From contig NZ_CDDF01000005.1 of NCBI RefSeq assembly GCF_000819865.1, positions 903,421 to 967,420 of the forward strand: 64,000 nucleotides of DNA, written 5' to 3'. Made by a program: the position numbers and the translations under genes. Shown here in pieces: positions 61,932 to 64,000 of this stretch (position 1 is its first letter; each line of letters starts with the position of its first letter). Source of the stretch: Aeromonas eucrenophila (GTDB taxonomy: Bacteria > Pseudomonadota > Gammaproteobacteria > Enterobacterales > Aeromonadaceae). The notes beneath the pieces were generated by a model. It made no database searches. It was not told where the DNA came from and saw only the letters and a list, made by a program, of their open reading frames with translations.

Positions 61932-62807
61932 TCAGGGGGTGAGGAGGGGAAGCGCCTGCTCTGCGGCCTTGCCCTGGGAGAGCACTATCTCCACTCGCCG
62001 GTTGGCCTGGCGATGGGCCGGGGTATCGTTGGGATAACGGGGCTGAGTGTCGGCCGCCCCCTGGGCGACGACCCGCCGTGAATCCAGCTTGGGATTGGTG
62101 AGCAGGGTGTGGACTATGGTGGCCGCCCGCAGCACCGACAGCTCCCAGTTGTTGCGATAAAGCTCCACCGGGGCCTGTGAGTTGTCGGTGTGACCGGTCA
62201 CCACCACCATGCCGGGGATAGTGGCCAGCACATCGGAGACCTTGTTGACCAGTGGAATGAACTGGGGCTGCAGGAAGGCAGAATCCGCGGGGAACAGGGT
62301 CTTCTCGCCGATCCGGATCACCAGCTGGCTGCCGAGCTGCTCCACCTCCAGCTCCTTGGATTCAATCTGGCTCTTGAGCTGCTGATCCAGCTTCTGTTTG
62401 GTGACGGCGGCCCAATCCTGCTCCTTGGTCTTGTGTGGCCAGGACTGAGTTGCGCTGGGTTTCTCCGAGGCACCTATGGTCTCGTTGAAGGGATCGGCCG
62501 CGGCGGCCGGGGTCTGGGTGTCCAGCACCTGCTCCTTCTGGGAGGAGCCGGGGGTGGTCTTGGACTCGGGCTCCAGGATCCCGGTACCGCCTTGCATCAC
62601 CGGGGAGCCGGCGGGCATGGAGATGAGGCCTATTTTACCCAAGGATTCGATAAAGCCCTGGATCAGCACCCGGGTCTCCGACTGCTTGGCCATGGCGAAG
62701 GAGTAGAGCACCACGAACAGGGCAAACAGCAGGGTCATGAAGTCGGCATAGGAGACCAGCCAGCGTTCATGGTTCTCCGGGGCTTCAGGCTTTTTCTTTT
62801 TGGCCAC
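61932..62807 (-). CDS. Flagellar stator protein, MotB/PomB family (second stator set)
   Basis: The 291-residue protein has one membrane span with the ion-binding Asp22 in SYADFMTLLFALFVVLYSF. A long Ser/Pro/Lys linker leads to a C-terminal OmpA-like peptidoglycan-binding domain (about 165-285, VVVTGHTDNSQAP, NWELSVLRA, NRRVEIV). The start is taken as GTG at 62807 because GGAGG lies 5 bp upstream; the frame is open to 62831. It overlaps the motA-type gene by 23 bp. No other flagellar gene is present, which fits the extra pomA2B2 or motCD stators found in Aeromonas and Pseudomonas. Ion type (H+ or Na+) cannot be told. Confidence 0.9.
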   Translation of the reverse strand: MAKKKKPEAPENHERWLVSYADFMTLLFALFVVLYSFAMAKQSETRVLIQGFIESLGKIGLISMPAGSPVMQGGTGILEPESKTTPGSSQKEQVLDTQTPAAAADPFNETIGASEKPSATQSWPHKTKEQDWAAVTKQKLDQQLKSQIESKELEVEQLGSQLVIRIGEKTLFPADSAFLQPQFIPLVNKVSDVLATIPGMVVVTGHTDNSQAPVELYRNNWELSVLRAATIVHTLLTNPKLDSRRVVAQGAADTQPRYPNDTPAHRQANRRVEIVLSQGKAAEQALPLLTP

Positions 62808-63543
62808 CGTGACCTCCGAGGTAGGGTTCAAGGGTCACTTGCAGCCGCTGCTGTGACTCGCCATCCACGATGCAGAGGATGCCTGTCAGGGTCATCTCCT
62901 TGTAGTGGCGGATCTGATGGGCGAAGCCCTTGTAGCGGTTGCCAAATGGTAGGAAGATCAGGTTGGCGGCGCCGACCCCGTAGATGGTGGCGATGAAGGC
63001 CACCGCGATGGCGCCACCGAGCTTGTCCGGTGCATCCAGCAGGCCCATGGCGTGGATCAGGCCGAACACGGCGCCGACGATCCCCATGGTCGGGCAGTAG
63101 CCGCCCATGGCTTCGTAGAACTTGACAGTCTGCTCGAGATCCTCGTGTTCGAATTCGATCTCGTTCTCCAGCACCTCGTGGATCTTGGTCTTCTCGTAGC
63201 CGTCGACCATCATCTGCACCCCCTTTTGCAGGAAGGGATCCTTGATGTCATCGATCATGCCTTCCAACGCCAGCATGCCGCTGCGCCGTGCATTGCCCGC
63301 CAGATTCTCCAGCAACTGGGCCTGCTCCAGCATGTCGAGGCGGGGAGGGGTGATGAGCCACTTGAAGCGCTTCAAGGTTTTACCCACCACGGAGAAGGGA
63401 AACTGCGTCAGTGCGGCACCCACCGTGCCCCCGATCACGATGAGGAAGGCGGGCAAGTCGAGCAGGGCGCTGGGGTGCCCCCCCTCGATGAGGTTGCCAC
63501 CCAAAATGGCTGCCAAGGCTAACAGCAAACCGATCAGACTCAT
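62785..63543 (-). CDS. Flagellar stator protein, MotA/PomA family (second stator set)
   Basis: The 252-residue protein has four membrane spans (near 2-20, 30-50, 150-172 and 180-203) and a cytosolic loop between spans 2 and 3 with charged residues that contact FliG. The family motif YCPTMGIVGAVFGLIHAM is present. It pairs with the overlapping MotB-type gene. A sigma-70-like promoter lies upstream. Confidence 0.92.
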   Translation of the reverse strand: MSLIGLLLALAAILGGNLIEGGHPSALLDLPAFLIVIGGTVGAALTQFPFSVVGKTLKRFKWLITPPRLDMLEQAQLLENLAGNARRSGMLALEGMIDDIKDPFLQKGVQMMVDGYEKTKIHEVLENEIEFEHEDLEQTVKFYEAMGGYCPTMGIVGAVFGLIHAMGLLDAPDKLGGAIAVAFIATIYGVGAANLIFLPFGNRYKGFAHQIRHYKEMTLTGILCIVDGESQQRLQVTLEPYLGGHGGQKEKA

Positions 63544-63574
63544 GTGTCCGTGTCCCTATGCGAAAAATGTGGCT

Positions 63575-63604
63575 AGTGTATCCACTTAACTATCAGTTTT
63601 TCAA
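63575..63604 (-). promoter_or_regulatory. Putative promoter of the motAB pair
   Basis: On the minus strand TTGAAA (63604-63599) and TACACT (63580-63575) are 18 bp apart, about 30 bp before the ATG. It is a sigma-70-like promoter; no sigma-28 motif was seen. Confidence 0.5.
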
Positions 63605-63847
63605 AATGATATCCAATCGGTGAGCAATATCCGAGAGGCCAAACCGAATGTGGTGACCCTCTTGTTTCGGCCCGGTTGGCAGAATCATGAGCATTAGGTT
63701 CAGACTCCCATCACATCCTGATGAGGGATCTCAGCCCGGCGGCTGAAATAAAGAAGGCATGATGGGGAAGAGGCAAGGCCTGGAGGGTGGCTGACTGTCT
63801 GGGGGGAGTTATATCGGGATGGCTTTCCTCAGTCGATGTCAGAAAGC

Positions 63848-63876
63848 AAAAAACCGACCCTGAGGTCGGTTTTTTT
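63848..63876. terminator. Bidirectional terminator near the right edge
   Basis: ACCGACC-CTGA-GGTCGGT is flanked by A and T runs. It follows the cloverleaf-like element when read on the minus strand. The 63605-63847 stretch left of it holds no gene. Confidence 0.8.
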
Positions 63877-63880
63877 ATTT

Positions 63881-63995
63881 GGCGGTGGTCGGGATTGACT
63901 CGCGCCATCCCTGGCGCTCGCCCTATGGGCAGCCTGCAGCTGTCCAAGAGGGCTATCCTGCCCTCTTGTCGAACCAGGGTCCAAACCGAGCCGCC
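63881..63995. repeat. Cloverleaf-like self-complementary element
   Basis: An outer stem pairs GGCGG (63881-63885) with CCGCC (63991-63995), then TCGG with CCGA (63889-63892 with 63986-63989) and TTGAC with GTCCAA (63895-63899 with 63979-63984). It encloses three hairpins. The first is GCGCCA-TCCC-TGGCGC at 63902-63917. The second is GGGCAGC-CTGCA-GCTGTCC at 63927-63945, with one mismatch. The third is AAGAGGGC-TATCCT-GCCCTCTT at 63946-63967. A terminator lies 5 bp beyond on the left. It is not a tRNA: arm sizes and loops do not fit. It could be a structured RNA read on the minus strand or a dispersed repeat; it may extend past the window. Confidence 0.5.
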
Positions 63996-64000
63996 CATCA

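Noticed and set aside
63881..63995. tRNA gene
   Set aside because: Although it folds as a cloverleaf with a GGTTCGA stretch on the minus strand, stem lengths and loops do not fit a tRNA.
63711..63998. 95-codon minus-strand ORF at the right edge
   Set aside because: It passes through both the cloverleaf-like element and the terminator, and its composition is not protein-like.

Overview
The window is chromosomal DNA of a gammaproteobacterium, most likely an Aeromonas species. The evidence is the high G+C coding sequence, the conserved gene orders (queA-tgt-yajC-secDF, iscRSUA-hscBA-fdx-pepB-ndk, rlmN-pilW-rodZ-ispG-hisS-yfgM-bamB-der-yfgJ, mltF/purL, nuoA-N with fused nuoCD), and a motA/motB-type stator pair lying away from any flagellar cluster. 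Almost all of it is housekeeping sequence. The genus is inferred from gene content and not tested by alignment.

Layout. 1-6.7 kb: the 5' part of a lipoprotein gene, a response regulator with an EAL (c-di-GMP phosphodiesterase) output, its cognate EvgS/BvgS-type hybrid kinase broken by a single-base frameshift, and a divergent SAM methyltransferase. A perfect CRP site lies in the divergent gap. 6.7-10.5 kb: a small periplasmic protein, ahpF and ahpC with an OxyR-like site upstream of ahpC, a possible CRP-driven small RNA, and a CBS-domain protein. 10.6-10.9 kb: a 267-bp MITE-like element with 20-bp terminal inverted repeats. 11-18 kb: queA, tgt, yajC, secD, secF, a rhodanese and nlpI. 18-21 kb: ubiV and ubiU (with a possible 22-codon ORF between them), divergent ubiT, and a small membrane protein. 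21.3-27.6 kb: trmJ and the complete ISC iron-sulfur operon behind a perfect IscR type-1 site. 27.7-31 kb: two tandem pepB-like aminopeptidases and ndk. 31-40.3 kb: rlmN, pilW, rodZ, ispG, hisS, yfgM, bamB, der, yfgJ. 40.3-46.3 kb: a 48-residue very basic ORF, mltF and purL (PurR-like operator). 46.5-61.7 kb: the 13-gene nuo operon on the minus strand. 61.9-63.5 kb: a motB/motA stator pair. 63.9-64.0 kb: a strongly self-complementary, cloverleaf-like element running to the window edge.

How the genes fit together. The ISC operon builds the Fe-S clusters that NuoB, E, F, G and I, IspG, RlmN, UbiU and UbiV need. UbiUVT makes ubiquinone without oxygen and Nuo uses it. YajC-SecDF, YfgM, BamB, NlpI, RodZ, MltF and PilW serve protein export and the cell envelope. 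No CRISPR array, tRNA, rRNA, complete insertion sequence or prophage was seen. The least explained parts are the MITE-like element, the cloverleaf-like element, the possible CRP-driven small RNA, and three very small ORFs (22, 19 and 48 residues) with good ribosome-binding sites.
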